Notes: a model not told the origin generated them from the letters alone. 64,000 bases of DNA from Xiphydria camelus (GCA_963678675.1 OY783193.1:29730016-29794015), one strand, 5' to 3'; counted from the first letter of the stretch, positions 32,399 to 43,339 are shown. Made by a program: numbers and translations.

Positions 32399-33571
32399 TG
32401 GTATCTTGCTCTAATTTGAAGGTCACTCTGCTCTAATTAAAAACCCAAGTAATTCAATTTATTTATTAGTAAATAATGTGGATAATTGCCTATTGCCTCA
32501 GAAATACAGGCACATGGTTACGGTGTGACGACACAAAGGAGAGAATAGGTACCCCGATAGCCAAGCGTGACTTTCACCCGAGCGTCACGCGGTGGCAGCA
32601 CGCCGTGTTGGCACGGGAGCTTCACTGTGCCGCCACCGCGCGATTGTCACTGAGGGCCGGTATTATAAAGCCCGGTTGACCGAAGGTTGAGCTTCAACCG
32701 GCGGTTAAACTGCAGTTTGCGTATTATAAATATCGACCGGAGGTTGAACTGACGGTTGAGCGGAGGTTCAGTCAACTACTAGATGACGTTGGGTTTGACT
32801 GTCAACTCTCGGTTGAAATAGTAAGAACGTAACTTCAAGAAAGGTAGAATAGGCGGCAAATCGAAGAGTGTTAACATATTTTACCTATTCCGTAAACTTT
32901 GCTTTCGTTTTTGTTCCAACACGCGTGTGCTGCTGACGCAATTGCAGTCCCGTATCTTTTTCGGGAACATCCATTACGATAATTCTACACGCCGATTCCT
33001 ACCGTTCAGTATCATCGCGATCTAAAATACCTTTCTAATTTAGTATCAAGCTCGTCATCGGGCACAATAGCAAAGCGATATGGCTCGACGATGAAAGGTT
33101 GCAAATGTAATTATAATCTCACTCGGAAAGCTAATTGCCAAACGGAATGGAATACCCCCCCCCCCCCCGCAGTAACCACTCATTAATACTGTTCTATGCA
33201 TGTCAACTTTGTAAAGGGGAGAAAGACCAGGGGGTACCGCATCGCTCACGCTATCCCCACTACTGTTAGTTGTAAGATATATAAACCGCAACCAAATGCA
33301 CGTTATTTAATATGTGTAATCAAGTGAACAGTGCCTCGTCCAGCATAGTGTATTCAGCGCATTCAGCTAGTTCAACTTGCCGTTCGTTTCACCGTCAAAT
33401 TACTGTGTCTCTATAACCTGAATAGGTATATTATTAATAATATAGTGAGTACAGTGTCAAATATAATTACAGTATAGTGTTTTAAATATAATTCTTTAAT
33501 AATATAGTGAGTACAGTGTCAAATATAATTACAGTATAGTGTTTTAAATATAATTCTTTATAAAAATAAAA

Positions 33572-33838
33572 ATGGCATCATCGTGTAATGATAGAAATAA
33601 TATAAGACTTTGGGAAGAAAGTACCGACAGTGAAGATTCTAGTGATTCTGATGCAGAGTGTGACGAACGTAGAAGGGTAGTAGTTCATAGGGCTCCGAGA
33701 AATTTTAGATTCCGTGTCAATCATTTCGAAAGATGGAATGATGAAGAGTTCAAAATGAGATTTCGCCTGAGTAAAGAGACGGTGATAATGCTAGAGCAGA
33801 GAATTGGAAATGACATAGCACCAAGAACTGAAAGGTAA
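33572..33838 (+). pseudogene. Harbinger transposase (HARBI1-like), first exon only
   Basis: An 88-aa frame with an acidic Ser/Asp N terminus and the block NHFERWNDEEFKMRFRLS followed by IGNDIAPRTER, typical of the helical region before the DDE nuclease in HARBI1-type transposases. The exon ends at a plausible donor (gtaaat at 33,835). The DDE nuclease exon should follow but I cannot find any catalytic motif before the Myb gene begins, so it appears deleted. A TATA-like ATATATAAA lies at about 33,277 and a 63-bp tandem duplication at 33,438-33,562 in the leader. Confidence 0.75.
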
Positions 33839-34151
33839 ATTTGAACCATAGAATTAGAAAAAATATATCTACTGTGTCTTTTTGACTGCCAGAATAAGGG
33901 TTAGACAAATTAAATGTTTTCTGCTGCTGCACACACTCGGTTCTTGGATCCTCAACGTACCATCCCCGACTGGTCTCGAGAGGGAAAGATAGACCTGCAA
34001 CAATTTTATGTTATGTTGGGTTCCACCAATAAACGCGAATGTCTTCGGTTACTAGAATGATTTATCCTGAGTATTGTTGTCCACAAAGTATAATCACGTA
34101 TAATAAAGAACCGCGTCGAAAGCAAACGGACAGTTACCTGAAATTTCAGTA

Positions 34152-35217
34152 TCATAACTGTCTTTTTAGGAGGCCAATTTCAAGCTGGAGCTTTCCATTT
34201 TGAAGTTTTTGATGTAGCAGCTTCTCGTTACAGAGCTCCTGTTCTACTTCCTCCTTCCTCATTCTCACTGCATGGAACTCCCTATCTCTAGCTGCTTCCT
34301 CTTCTAATAATTGTTTCTTTAAATTAAACATTTTTACCTTAATAGTTTCATCATCGCCTCCTGATGTATCCGTTTTCTTTCGCTTTATTTGTAATAGCGT
34401 ATGTTTTCTTGATTTTAACATTTTCGGTGTATAATCAGACCAATCTGTATGGATAAATAATAACAATTGTTACTGCCTGCAAATGTAAGGTTGCTGTTTC
34501 ATTTACATTACCTTTATTTACTTCAGGAGCAAGAACCTGCATAGGTTGGGACGTAGTAGGAATTTCCTCCGATACTTGGATGTCATTTAAAATTATCGGA
34601 TGAGAGCTAACATTAGGCACTTCTATATTGGCTTCTCTATCACCTAAATGTAAAACATTTATTTTATACAAATATAAGAAAATGTCAATATTAATGTGTT
34701 TTATTTACAGAAATTTAAGAAAAATCTAATATGGATAGTATACGTACAATATTCCTCTACATCTAACATATCGCTATCACCCTCGCTTGGTTCCAAACCA
34801 TTTATCGAGAAGCTGATTATACTTTTTATTTTATCAAAAAGCAGTTTGAGTGCTGCTTTTATATCAGGCCCCTCTGTACCACCTCCAGTTTTATAAACCA
34901 TCTGCTTCTTCGCTGCCTCATATTTACGTACTTCTTTTTTTAAATTGTCATATTTGCAACGTAGCTGCTCCGAATTTCTGGGTTCGGTTGTTGACAAATT
35001 ATATGTCTCTGTTATTTTCTCCCAAGCAGCAGTCTACAATTGAATTTATATAATTATATTATTGTATTACATTAAATAGGTTACCTGTCACCTTTTCCTT
35101 CCATGTGACCGCATCCGTTTTTTTATTTTCTACGATACTTCGATAATTTATTATTATATCTACAAGACGGTGACAGTCTGCATCAGAATAAATAATTCTT
35201 CTGTTCTTTGCAGCCAT
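34152..35217 (-). CDS. Harbinger-associated Myb/SANT-like DNA-binding protein
   Basis: A four-exon model is fully open: 35,217-35,092, 35,033-34,748, 34,643-34,512 and 34,444-34,152, with donors gtgaca, gtacgt, gtaatg and AG acceptors; the phases match throughout. It gives 278 aa. Exon 1 and early exon 2 form a Myb/SANT-like trihelix domain (DADCHRLVDIIINYRS, AVTWKEK then TAAWEKITETYN, and RCKYDNLKKEVRK). The C terminus is a Glu/Arg/Lys-rich coiled coil. In Harbinger elements this partner binds DNA and brings the transposase to the nucleus. It begins about 310 bp from the right TIR. I chose the ATG because it opens directly before the domain. Confidence 0.8.
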
Positions 35218-35567
35218 TTCAAAACAATGCAATTGAATAATTACTCGAATAACACGATGAACACGTTTAATACCACATCAAGGAAATTAACCTAAAATGA
35301 ATGTGTCACGAAGTGTGAGTTTTCAGAAAATATTTCCATTGAACCTTGCTTCTCATTGGTTAAGAATCAACCGGCAGCATTGCCAACATCTACAAATAAA
35401 TTTCAACTTCAGGTTGACGAACCGACAGTCAAAACTACGTTTATAATACCGAATTTGTTCGAACCGTGGGTTGATCCTCAACCGGGGGTTGGGCAACCGG
35501 AGGTTCAACTACAGCTTTATAATACCGGCCCTGAGTGACGTTACTCATACGTTACTGGGATGCCACG

Positions 35568-36249
35568 GACCACCGTATGCCTAGCAGACCATAATTGTAT
35601 AATTAATTAGGAATTACTCCTATCGTTTGGAAATAGTTTGGGGATATTTAGGAAATTAGTTTCAGATTTTGGGAAACGTTAATTAATTTATTATAAATTA
35701 TTTTTTACTTGACCGTACAGATAGCAGATATAGATTAGAAATTTTCAAATTACAGACGAATCAATTGGAAATCATTTGGGGAATTGAACCCTATTGTTAA
35801 TTTCATTTGGGAAACAATATTTATGTAATTAATAATTAATTATCGTTCCACAGTGAAAACTGTTTTATCAATATATCATAAATACGTTGACGGTTACCGA
35901 CTGTTAGATACCTAGGTTTATATAATTTGATAATTAATTAGGTAGGAATTACTCCTATCGTTTGGAAATAGTTTGGGAATATTTAGGAAATTAGTTTCAG
36001 ATTTTGGGAAACGTTAATTAATTTATTATAAATTATTGTTTACTTGACCGTATTAGTTAGATAGCAAATATTAATTAAAAATTGTCAAATTACAGACGAA
36101 TCAATTGGAAATCATTTGGGGAATCGAACCCTATTGTTAATTTCATTTGGGAAATAATACTTAGGTAATTAATAATTATAATTATCGTTCCACAGTGAAA
36201 ACTATTTTATCAATATATAATAAATACGTTGACGGTTACCGACCGTTAG
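35568..36249. repeat. Repeat A, copy 2
   Basis: Direct copy of 31,553-32,242, including the dimer structure. Confidence 0.8.
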
Positions 36250-36408
36250 ATACCGACATGCGACTCGGATTCTGTCGCTGGTGACTTTTTTAAATGTTAC
36301 TTGTAAATGTACTAACCAATGATGAGGGCATGAGTATTAATTGTTCATTGGCTAGTAAGTTTAAAAATGATACTTTAGAAAGTCACCAGCGACAGAATCC
36401 GAGTCGCA
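36250..36408. repeat. MITE Q, short form, copy 2
   Basis: CGACTCGGATTCTGTCGCTG at the left and its mirror at the right, same context next to repeat A as in copy 1. Confidence 0.8.
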
Positions 36409-36508
36409 GTGGTATTTTGCTCTATTTTGAAGGTCACCCTGCTCTAATTAAAAACCCAAGTAATTCAATTTATTTATTAGTAAATAATGTGGGTCATAAA
36501 TTGATTAC

Positions 36509-36662
36509 CACTGCGACTCGGATTCTGTCGCTGGTGACTTTCTAAAGTATCATTTTTAAACATACTAGCCAATGAACAATTAATACTCATGCCCTCATCA
36601 TTGGTTAGTACATTTACAAGTAACATTTAAAAAAGTCACCAGCGACAGAATCCGAGTCGCAG
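36509..36662. repeat. MITE Q, short form, copy 3
   Basis: Inverted relative to the previous copy and followed by an inverted repeat A unit, so 35,568-37,031 is a palindrome centred near 36,460. Confidence 0.8.
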
Positions 36663-36663
36663 G

Positions 36664-37031
36664 TCGGTATCTAACGGTCGGTAACCGTCAACGTATTTAT
36701 TATATATTGATAAAACAGTTTTCACTGTGGAACCCCGATAGCCATAACGATAATTATAATTATTAATTACCTAAGTATTATTTCCCAAATGAAATTATCA
36801 ATAGGGTTCGATTCCCCAAATGATTTCCAATTGATTCGTCTGTAATTTGACAATTTCTAATTAATATTTGCTATCTACCTAATACGGTCAAGTAAACAAT
36901 AATTTATAATAAATTAATTAACGTTTCCCAAAATCTGAAACTAATTTCCTAAATATTCCCAAACTATTTCCAAACGATAGGAGTAATTCCTAATTAATTA
37001 TACAATTATGATCTGCTAGGCATACGGTGGT
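36664..37031. repeat. Repeat A, inverted single unit
   Basis: Reverse complement of the second unit of repeat A copy 1, including the adjacent CCCCGATAGCCAT block at 36,733-36,745 found in copy 1 near 32,161 but absent from copy 2. Confidence 0.75.
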
Positions 37032-37270
37032 GTGATCGCCAGAAGGGGAAATCACTGTGGCTACACACTAAGCACACCAAGTGACATTTCGCGAGGAGAC
37101 CCTCCCCGACAGCCAAGAGTGACTTTCAGCAAAAAATCACACGATGGCGCTACTTAACTATGGCGATAGCTTAACTAGGCACTGGACTACATTGCCGTGA
37201 CAGATAACCGGCAACGCGACCAATAGTAAAAACACATAATAAAAAGTATAGAGTAAATATATTTATATAT

Positions 37271-37613
37271 GTAAATTTCGAAATCAGAAATTTTACCAGG
37301 AGATTGATTTAGGTTGTAGAACTCAGACAATGTAAGATGTAGTTGCTGAAAACTATATTACAATTATTTACAGAGTCTTACGCACTAAACATAACCATAA
37401 ACCTACAGTTTAACACCTACCTAAATCAATACAATTGTCGTTAATTTGCGAAAGTTATTGACGATCGGATGTATCTTAGTTAGGCTTATCACGATGTTTA
37501 CAGCTCGGAGCCAACTAATGTACTGCCCTCTCCGTTGAGGAGTAACTCATGTGTTGGTCGCCCGATCGCTAGTGTCGCGCGACTAAGTTTTGGCGCTAAG
37601 CGTTTAAAACTTA
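37271..37613 (-). repeat. Gypsy 3' LTR
   Basis: Preceded in the element's sense by a purine tract AAAAAGAGGGGGATT (37,614-37,628). Contains AAATCAATACAAT (plus strand 37,423-37,435) like the 5' LTR. Confidence 0.85.
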
Positions 37614-37646
37614 AATCCCCCTCTTTTTAGTCAGAGGGTGAGGGCC

Positions 37647-38187
37647 CTATGTATAAGGAACTAATTTACTGGCATGGAACAAGTTTGATTCGTTTTTCCT
37701 AGATCTACTGTCTATTAAATAAATCGTATCAGATATTTTATCTTTTATTCTGTAAGGTCCTGACCTTATTATATCTAATTTTTCTCTGTTCAGTTTATTT
37801 ACGTGTTGAATATAAACTAAATCTCCAATTTTATAATCTATTTTTATTACATGTTTATCATAATAGGTTTTATTTTGAATGTGTACTTTTTTTGAATTGT
37901 CTAACGCTAATTTTCTGTTGTCTTCTAAGTTGTTTATTTTATTATCTTTTAGATTATCTGGTATGAAAGTATTATCTATTCCTGTTAACAAATAGTTTGG
38001 AGTGAATCCTGTTGAACTGTGTATAGTATTATTATACTCTTTTGTGCATTCCTCTGCTATTTTTGTCCATGATTTTCCTTTATTATCATAAATTTTACAT
38101 CTAATTCTATTTACTAATGTTTGATTTGTTCTTTCATTTAATCCGTTTGAGAAAGCACAATCTACTGCAGTGAAAATTAATGTTATG
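37647..38187 (-). pseudogene. Gypsy integrase, C-terminal part
   Basis: Continues the integrase after a one-base frameshift near 38,191. The upstream part (38,187-38,000) reads AVDCAFSNGLNERTNQT, holding the third catalytic acidic residue (Glu), then NNTIHSSTGFTPNYLL. The frame 37,991-37,647 covers the C-terminal domain with KIDYKIGDLVYIQHVNK and GPYRIKDK. Only the frameshift separates it from the catalytic core. Confidence 0.75.
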
Positions 38188-38921
38188 TTATTTTTTGTTT
38201 ATGAATTGTTTGAATTGTGCAGAGTTTATTCCTGTATATTGATCTGTTAAAATGGTTTTAATTTTTCCATTTTTCTCTACTCTGCTTACTAATTTTATAA
38301 AGTCTTTTGCGATCTGAGTTTTGGATGTGCTAATATAAGCAAATCTAGTGAAGTGATCTATAAGTAAATGCAAATATCTTTTTGTACTTTTTCCTTTAAG
38401 TCCTCCAATTGTGTCCAGCGACATTATTTCAAATGGTTTTTCAGCTGGACCTAACTGGGACAGTGGAGCTTTGAACCATCCTATTCTAGATTTGTTCTTA
38501 ATGCATGTCTCGCAATTTCTACATATAGTTTTAATATGTTTGTACATATTTTTGAAATAAAATTTATGACATATAGTTAAAATTAGTTGTTTTGAGCCTA
38601 TGTGTCCTTGTTCTATGTGTACTTTCTTAATAATTGAGACACCGAAGTCTTCTGTTATCCATATATTTTTTTTGTTATTTATCAGTTTATAAATGATTTC
38701 ATCTTTAATTTCGCCCGACTTATCTATTTTAATTAATTTTGGATTTTCTCTAATCTCTTCAATTTGTAAAGTGTTTGCTGTCTTTATTGCGGATTGATTA
38801 TCTGGGCTTTCATGTGACTCCAGTACAGGGTTTCTTGATAAGCAATCAGCTTCTGTATTCTCTTTCCCTGGATTGTAGACAATATCGAAGTCAAATTGAG
38901 ATATGTAATTTAAAATTTCTA
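38188..38921 (-). pseudogene. Gypsy integrase, zinc finger and core
   Basis: Upstream of the annotated 119-aa frame (38,547-38,188) the same reading includes YNPGKENTEADCLSR (end of RNase H) and an HHCC finger with HIEQGHIGS and CRNCETC. The core has MSLDTIGG (first Asp) and ILTDQYTG (second Asp). It lies in a different frame from the RT part because of the A7 run at 38,940-38,946. Confidence 0.8.
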
Positions 38922-40645
38922 TTAAATCTGGATCATTACTTTTTTTATATTGAAGTTCTCTAATGGCCTATGATCTGTAAAAATGACAAACCTTTTCCCT
39001 ATTAAATAATATTGCCAATAAAGAATTGCTTCTTTAATTGCTAGGCATTCTATGTATATAGCTTTTTTTGTTTTTTGTGTTTTGTTCAACTTTTTTGAGA
39101 AAAAGAATACTGTCTTTAAAGATTTATCCTCTTGGGGTTGTTTTAGTATTGCGCCCACTCCTTCTGCACTGGCATCTGTAAATAAATATATTGGTGCTTT
39201 TTCATCAAATATTGCCAGTGCTGGAGCTGTAGATAAGTATTCTTTTGTTTTTACAAAACTGTCATTACATTGTTTTGACCAATGAAATTCTATATTTTTT
39301 CTTAATAGGTTACGTAGTGGGTCCAGTAGTACCGTGTGTTGAGGTATATATTCTATATATAAGTAAAAATTTATTTTCCCTAGAAATTGTCTCACTTGTT
39401 TCCTTGTCTGAGGTATAGGGAATTTCTTTATTGCTATTAAGTTATCATTCATCGGTTTAATGTAATTGTTGCCAATTTTGTGACCTAGATATGTAATTTC
39501 GTTTAAAGCAAATTGACATTTTCTTTCATTTAGTTTAAATCCTTGATCCTTTAACGCTTTTAGAGTTTGTTCTACATGTTTTATGTGTTCTTCATAAGTT
39601 TTTGAATGTATTAGTATGTCGTCTATGTAGTTTACTGCAAATTTATCTAGTTCTTTCCTTCTTATGACACTAGACAGGATTCTTTGAAAAATTGCTGGCG
39701 CCGACTTCAGGCCATATGGGAGGCAATTCCACTGCCAATGACCATGATGTGTCACGAATGCTAATTTGTGTCTGTCCTTTTCGCGCACTGGTATCGACCA
39801 GAAAGCCGAGTTTACATCAAGTTTTGTAAAGAACTTGCAATTTCTGGCACGCAGAGTCAGATCATCAATCCTAGGAAATGGTTGACTCTCTGGCACAACA
39901 ATTTTATTTAATTCTTTGAAGTCTATACAAAAGCGGGATCTTTTTCCTTCTTCTTTCTTGAAAACCATAGTGACTAGAGCTGCATATGGGCTACATGATT
40001 CTTCAATTAATTTTGCTTTCAACAATTCACTTACTTGCTTTTCAATTTCCTGTTTGTCTTGGAATGAGCATCTGTAAGGCTTCTTAGAAATATATTTATA
40101 TTCTGTCAGTTTAATTGCGGCCTCATATCCTTTAATTTCTCCGATATCAAACTTTGATTTTGCAAAGATGTCATTGTTTTCTTTAATTATGTCTTGTATA
40201 CTGATTGTATTGTTGTTTTTTGTTATCGTGGCTTGAGTTTTATTTATTTTTGCATTGTTATCTTCGATTTTTATTTCGTTTTTAATAATTGGGCATTTCT
40301 GAGTTATGTTTAAGTTTTCATCTTGGCATAGTTTAAATTTTTGAATTATATCTAATCCCAACAATATATCTTCTTTAAAATAATTATTTTTTACTATGAA
40401 GAATGGAAAGGTTTCTTCAATATTATGAATTGTAGTTTGTAAGTATACTATACCCTTAGGTTTAGTTATTCCAGTTATTCCTTTTAAATTATTTCCCCCA
40501 CTCATAATTTTATTTCCGTTATTAATTTTATTTAAAAATTCGTGGCTTATTAATGATACATTAGCTCCAGAGTCATATAGACCTATAGCTGGTTTATTAT
40601 TGACGAGAATTTTTACTGTTATAAGTGGGGTGACTATTCGTTTTT
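38922..40645 (-). pseudogene. Gypsy pol: protease, reverse transcriptase, RNase H
   Basis: In the -1 frame relative to gag the reading enters directly into a protease with GLYDSGANVSLI (catalytic DSG at about 40,575-40,590). From the ATG at 40,505 a 527-aa frame follows: RT fingers SRFCIDFKELNK, palm KLDVNSAFWSIP, active site YIDDILIHS (about residues 293-301), FLGKINFY, and RNase H LFTDASAEGVGA and FTDHRPLE. All catalytic residues are present. The frame ends early because of a one-base change in an A7 run (38,940-38,946). Internal initiation at 40,505 is unlikely; expression by frameshift from gag is expected. Confidence 0.88.
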
Positions 40646-41701
40646 TGATTCTTCTGTGCTAGCTACAATTCTTTCGCTCTCTACATTATTTGTAATTTTA
40701 ATTTTATCATTGTTTGGTCTCGAAATTTGTTTATCTTTTAATCTACACCTATGCTCTGGGTGGTACCTATCTTTATAACCTAACTTTTCACAAATCGAAC
40801 ATGGTAACGTTTTGTTTTGTTTTGGTACTTTGTCATTATCTTTGTCGTTTTTCTTAATGCTCATGTTTCCGAAATGCTTCAATTTAGACATTAAATCTTC
40901 CATAGTTAATATAGTTTTTCTCTCTAACCTACTCTGTATAAATTTTGGTAATTTAATTACTATTAAATCAATCTGAGTGTTGAGAGTCATTTTATCGTTA
41001 ACTTCTAATAGTAAGTTTCTTTTTCTTAATGCATATTCTAATAACGAACCATTCAAATATTGATAATCGTATCCATATGCAATGTCAGACCAGGATTGCA
41101 CCGAGAAGGTTTCTATAAACGCGTTATTCCAAGTTTCCCAATTATTGTTTAGTGAATTTTGTTTTAGAGAGACATTAAACCAGTCTAGTGCTGATTTTTC
41201 TAAGAACAATCTTAAAGTTTCAGCGTATTTATTTTGATTTATTCCCACTCGGTTACACTCCCGAACAAACATCGATAGCCACGAGGTCGCTTTAAAATTT
41301 TCACCATTAAATTTCTCCAACACAATATCCTTAGCTAAACTACGACTGCTTTTCTCCAAGGTGCTAGTGTTAGTGGTATCGGCATGTGTGATAGTGACTT
41401 CTTCCAAATATTCGTCACCTAGCACGACATTTCCTTCTTCATCCAAATAAATATTTTGAAGTTCATCCGTCAGGGTCACTAACACATTTCTAAACTTATT
41501 TCTGGTTTTCAAACACTTAACTACATTTTTAACTACAGTTGTGTTGAAGAGTGAAGTATGATATGCACTGGTTCTTTTGTCTTGCGGGAATAGAAAAACT
41601 TCCTCTTGGCCCTCCAGTTGAATGGTTTTCACTTTAACTACGGAGCTCTTCGAATCGGCACCGGCTTCTGAGGTGAACTGGAACTTCGCTTTTACCCTCA
41701 T
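40634..41701 (-). CDS. gag: Gypsy Gag (355 aa)
   Basis: The ATG at 41,701 is adjacent to the putative self-primer site and only 13 nt from the LTR. The N-terminal 120 residues are charged and unrecognised. The middle (about residues 125-290) has retrotransposon capsid character (ATSWLSMFVRECNRVGINQN, LRLFLEKSALDWFN). Near the C terminus lies a CCHC-like knuckle, CSICEKLGYKDRYHPEHRC, with longer spacing than the classic CX2CX4HX4C. It stops with TAG at 40,634, three nucleotides after a slippery heptamer. The gene is fully open. Confidence 0.85.
   Translation of the reverse strand: MRVKAKFQFTSEAGADSKSSVVKVKTIQLEGQEEVFLFPQDKRTSAYHTSLFNTTVVKNVVKCLKTRNKFRNVLVTLTDELQNIYLDEEGNVVLGDEYLEEVTITHADTTNTSTLEKSSRSLAKDIVLEKFNGENFKATSWLSMFVRECNRVGINQNKYAETLRLFLEKSALDWFNVSLKQNSLNNNWETWNNAFIETFSVQSWSDIAYGYDYQYLNGSLLEYALRKRNLLLEVNDKMTLNTQIDLIVIKLPKFIQSRLERKTILTMEDLMSKLKHFGNMSIKKNDKDNDKVPKQNKTLPCSICEKLGYKDRYHPEHRCRLKDKQISRPNNDKIKITNNVESERIVASTEESKNE
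40640..40646 (-). promoter_or_regulatory. Programmed -1 frameshift site A AAA AAC
   Basis: On the minus strand the gag codons AAA AAC preceded by A form the canonical X XXY YYZ heptamer, in the correct phase. One codon later comes the gag TAG. Shifting back one base enters the protease frame, which is open from there. A downstream structure was not evaluated. Confidence 0.75.
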
Positions 41702-41714
41702 ATTGTATTGATTT
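41702..41714 (-). promoter_or_regulatory. Putative self-primer binding site
   Basis: Minus strand AAATCAATACAAT begins immediately after the last LTR base and ends directly before the gag ATG. It is a perfect 13-nt reverse complement of minus-strand ATTGTATTGATTT at 41,879-41,867 inside the 5' LTR. No TGG-starting tRNA site exists here. This is the arrangement of self-primed elements such as Tf1, where the 5' end of the RNA folds back as primer. Confidence 0.75.
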
Positions 41715-42058
41715 GTAAATTTCGAAATCAGAAATTTAACCAGGAGATTGATTTAGGTTGTAGAACTCAGACAATGTAAGATGTAGTTGCTGAAAACTAT
41801 ATTACAATTATTTACAGAGTCTTACGCACTAAACATAACCATAAACCTACAGTTTAACACCTACCTAAATCAATACAATTGTCGTTAATTTGCGAAAGTT
41901 ATTGACGATCGGATGTACCTTAGTTAGGCTTATCACGATGTTTACAGCTCGGAGCCAACTAATGTACTGCCCTCTCCGTTGAGGAGTAACTCATGTGTTG
42001 GTCGCCCGATCGCTAGTGTCGCGCGACTAAGTTTTGGCGCTAAGCGTTTAAAACTTAC
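41715..42058 (-). repeat. Gypsy 5' LTR
   Basis: Contains the 13-mer complementary to the primer site at 41,867-41,879. If that marks the RNA start, U3 is about 179 bp and R-U5 about 165 bp. No clear TATA box was seen upstream of it. Confidence 0.85.
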
Positions 42059-42526
42059 ATATATAGAGTAAATATAATAAAATAACCTAGAGTAGATATA
42101 TCGATACTGAAAAACGCCAAGTTGAAGCGTTTCGTGTAACCTCAAAATCGAAAAGTTTGGAAAAATTAGTAGTGAATAATTTGTAGAAGTGATGAGAAAT
42201 AATCATAATAATCTTTCGAATTGTGACAGCCATCGGGAAATCAGACGACGCTTTTCGCTCTTACGCTGCGTTCTTACGAAAAGTGTGAAACGTCTGATCT
42301 CCCGATGGCTATCAATTCGGGAGATCGAAGTCTAAGCTCGAAATCGTGAATCTTTGAATAAATGGTAAGTAATGTTCAGAAGTGAGAGTTAATAATCATT
42401 CGGGTTTTTTCGATGTCCAACCGAATTACACGCCTCATGCCTATTTGTTTCAGAAATTATTTCCGCCCTAGCACCGCGCGTGTCTAGGAAGTATTTCTAC
42501 GAAGTGGCGTGAGCGATACCTAAGAT

Positions 42527-42751
42527 ATGCGAGGAACAGGATCGAGAATGAATCGTCGGTTGGCGAATATCAGTCGACGTATCGATCGAGAAAACAGTAA
42601 TAAACGAACCTTTCTTCTCGCACAGATTTGGTTTACCTTCCTTCATTTTCTGATCCTATCGAGCCTCTGTTGGATCAACGGTCAAAACCAGAGGCGCCGA
42701 TGCAAGCCAAAGTCTAATAAACCGCATCGCGTCCACAGCCATGGTAAGTAA
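42527..42751 (+). CDS. 74-aa frame with one hydrophobic segment, copy 2
   Basis: Identical to 26,470-26,694. Conservation says only that the duplication is recent. Confidence 0.2.
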   Translation: MRGTGSRMNRRLANISRRIDRENSNKRTFLLAQIWFTFLHFLILSSLCWINGQNQRRRCKPKSNKPHRVHSHGK

Positions 42752-42934
42752 TATTTAGAAGTGAAAGGAAATGATAATTCGGATTTTTTCGATGCCCAAC
42801 TGAATTACACACCTCGTACCTAATTGCAGAGAGATGCTAGTGCTGTTGGCAGCCGTGGAGGAAGAGGTTACCGTCAACATGGTCCCCAGGAAAGCGATGC
42901 CAGAGTGGTCGGACTCTGGTCTGGAATGGTATGA
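42741..42934 (+). CDS. Small RG-rich peptide, two exons, copy 2
   Basis: ATG 42,741-42,743 abuts donor gtaagt, and exon 2 is 42,830-42,934 after attgcag. It encodes the same 35-aa RGG-type peptide as copy 1. Confidence 0.45.
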
Positions 42935-43260
42935 CGATGGCACTCAACGAGCGAGATAGTACAGTAATCCTTCAAGATTCTTCCATATGTGTCATCCAAC
43001 ATATTTTTGAGTCCTGCAGTAAAATATTCTTCGTGGCCAAAATATTTCATCGAGTTGAGGACTTTTACGTCGCGGGACATGTGAAATCTTCATCAGTGGG
43101 CATCTTTCGTTGTGGATTATTGGGAGATGATATGATTATCATTGATTTCCATCATGTTCAAGCTAAATGTTTCAAAATGCACCACTGGACGAACTACGGA
43201 AAAGTTCCTGAGCCCGATATGTTTATAGTGGCTACACTGTTGTCATCGGAACAACCGTAG
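42931..43260 (+). CDS. 109-aa frame, copy 2
   Basis: Same protein as 25,961-26,290. See that entry for the tentative CACTA transposase C-terminal resemblance. Confidence 0.35.
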   Translation: MTMALNERDSTVILQDSSICVIQHIFESCSKIFFVAKIFHRVEDFYVAGHVKSSSVGIFRCGLLGDDMIIIDFHHVQAKCFKMHHWTNYGKVPEPDMFIVATLLSSEQP

Positions 43261-43339
43261 AGTATGTTCAACTACGGTGAAATGTGAAGAAAATGAATGG
43301 GATATCGTGATATTTAATTCTTTCATTTAACTGCGTTAG

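Larger units (their letters stand above)
32654..35531. mobile_element. Harbinger (PIF/Harbinger) DNA transposon, 2,878 bp
   Basis: 17-bp TIRs GGGCCGGTATTATAAAG are flanked by TGA on both sides (32,651-32,653 and 35,532-35,534). The related MITE at 29,398-29,575 shows the empty site, confirming the 3-bp duplication. Subterminal regions are packed with short ACCGG(A/T)GGTTGA-type motifs, probable transposase-binding sites. As in other Harbingers, a transposase (plus strand) and a Myb/SANT protein (minus strand) converge, but the transposase keeps only its first exon. Confidence 0.9.
37271..42058 (-). mobile_element. Ty3/gypsy LTR retrotransposon, putatively self-primed
   Basis: Two 343-bp LTRs (37,271-37,613 and 41,715-42,057) differ at only a few positions. 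The target ATATAT is duplicated (37,265-37,270 and 42,059-42,064), confirmed by the empty site in arm 1 near 28,940. LTR ends read GTAA...TTAC rather than TG...CA. The element is on the minus strand and encodes gag, protease, reverse transcriptase, RNase H and integrase in that order, the Ty3/gypsy arrangement. There is no env. Two single-base frameshifts in A runs break pol; otherwise it looks young. Confidence 0.92.
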
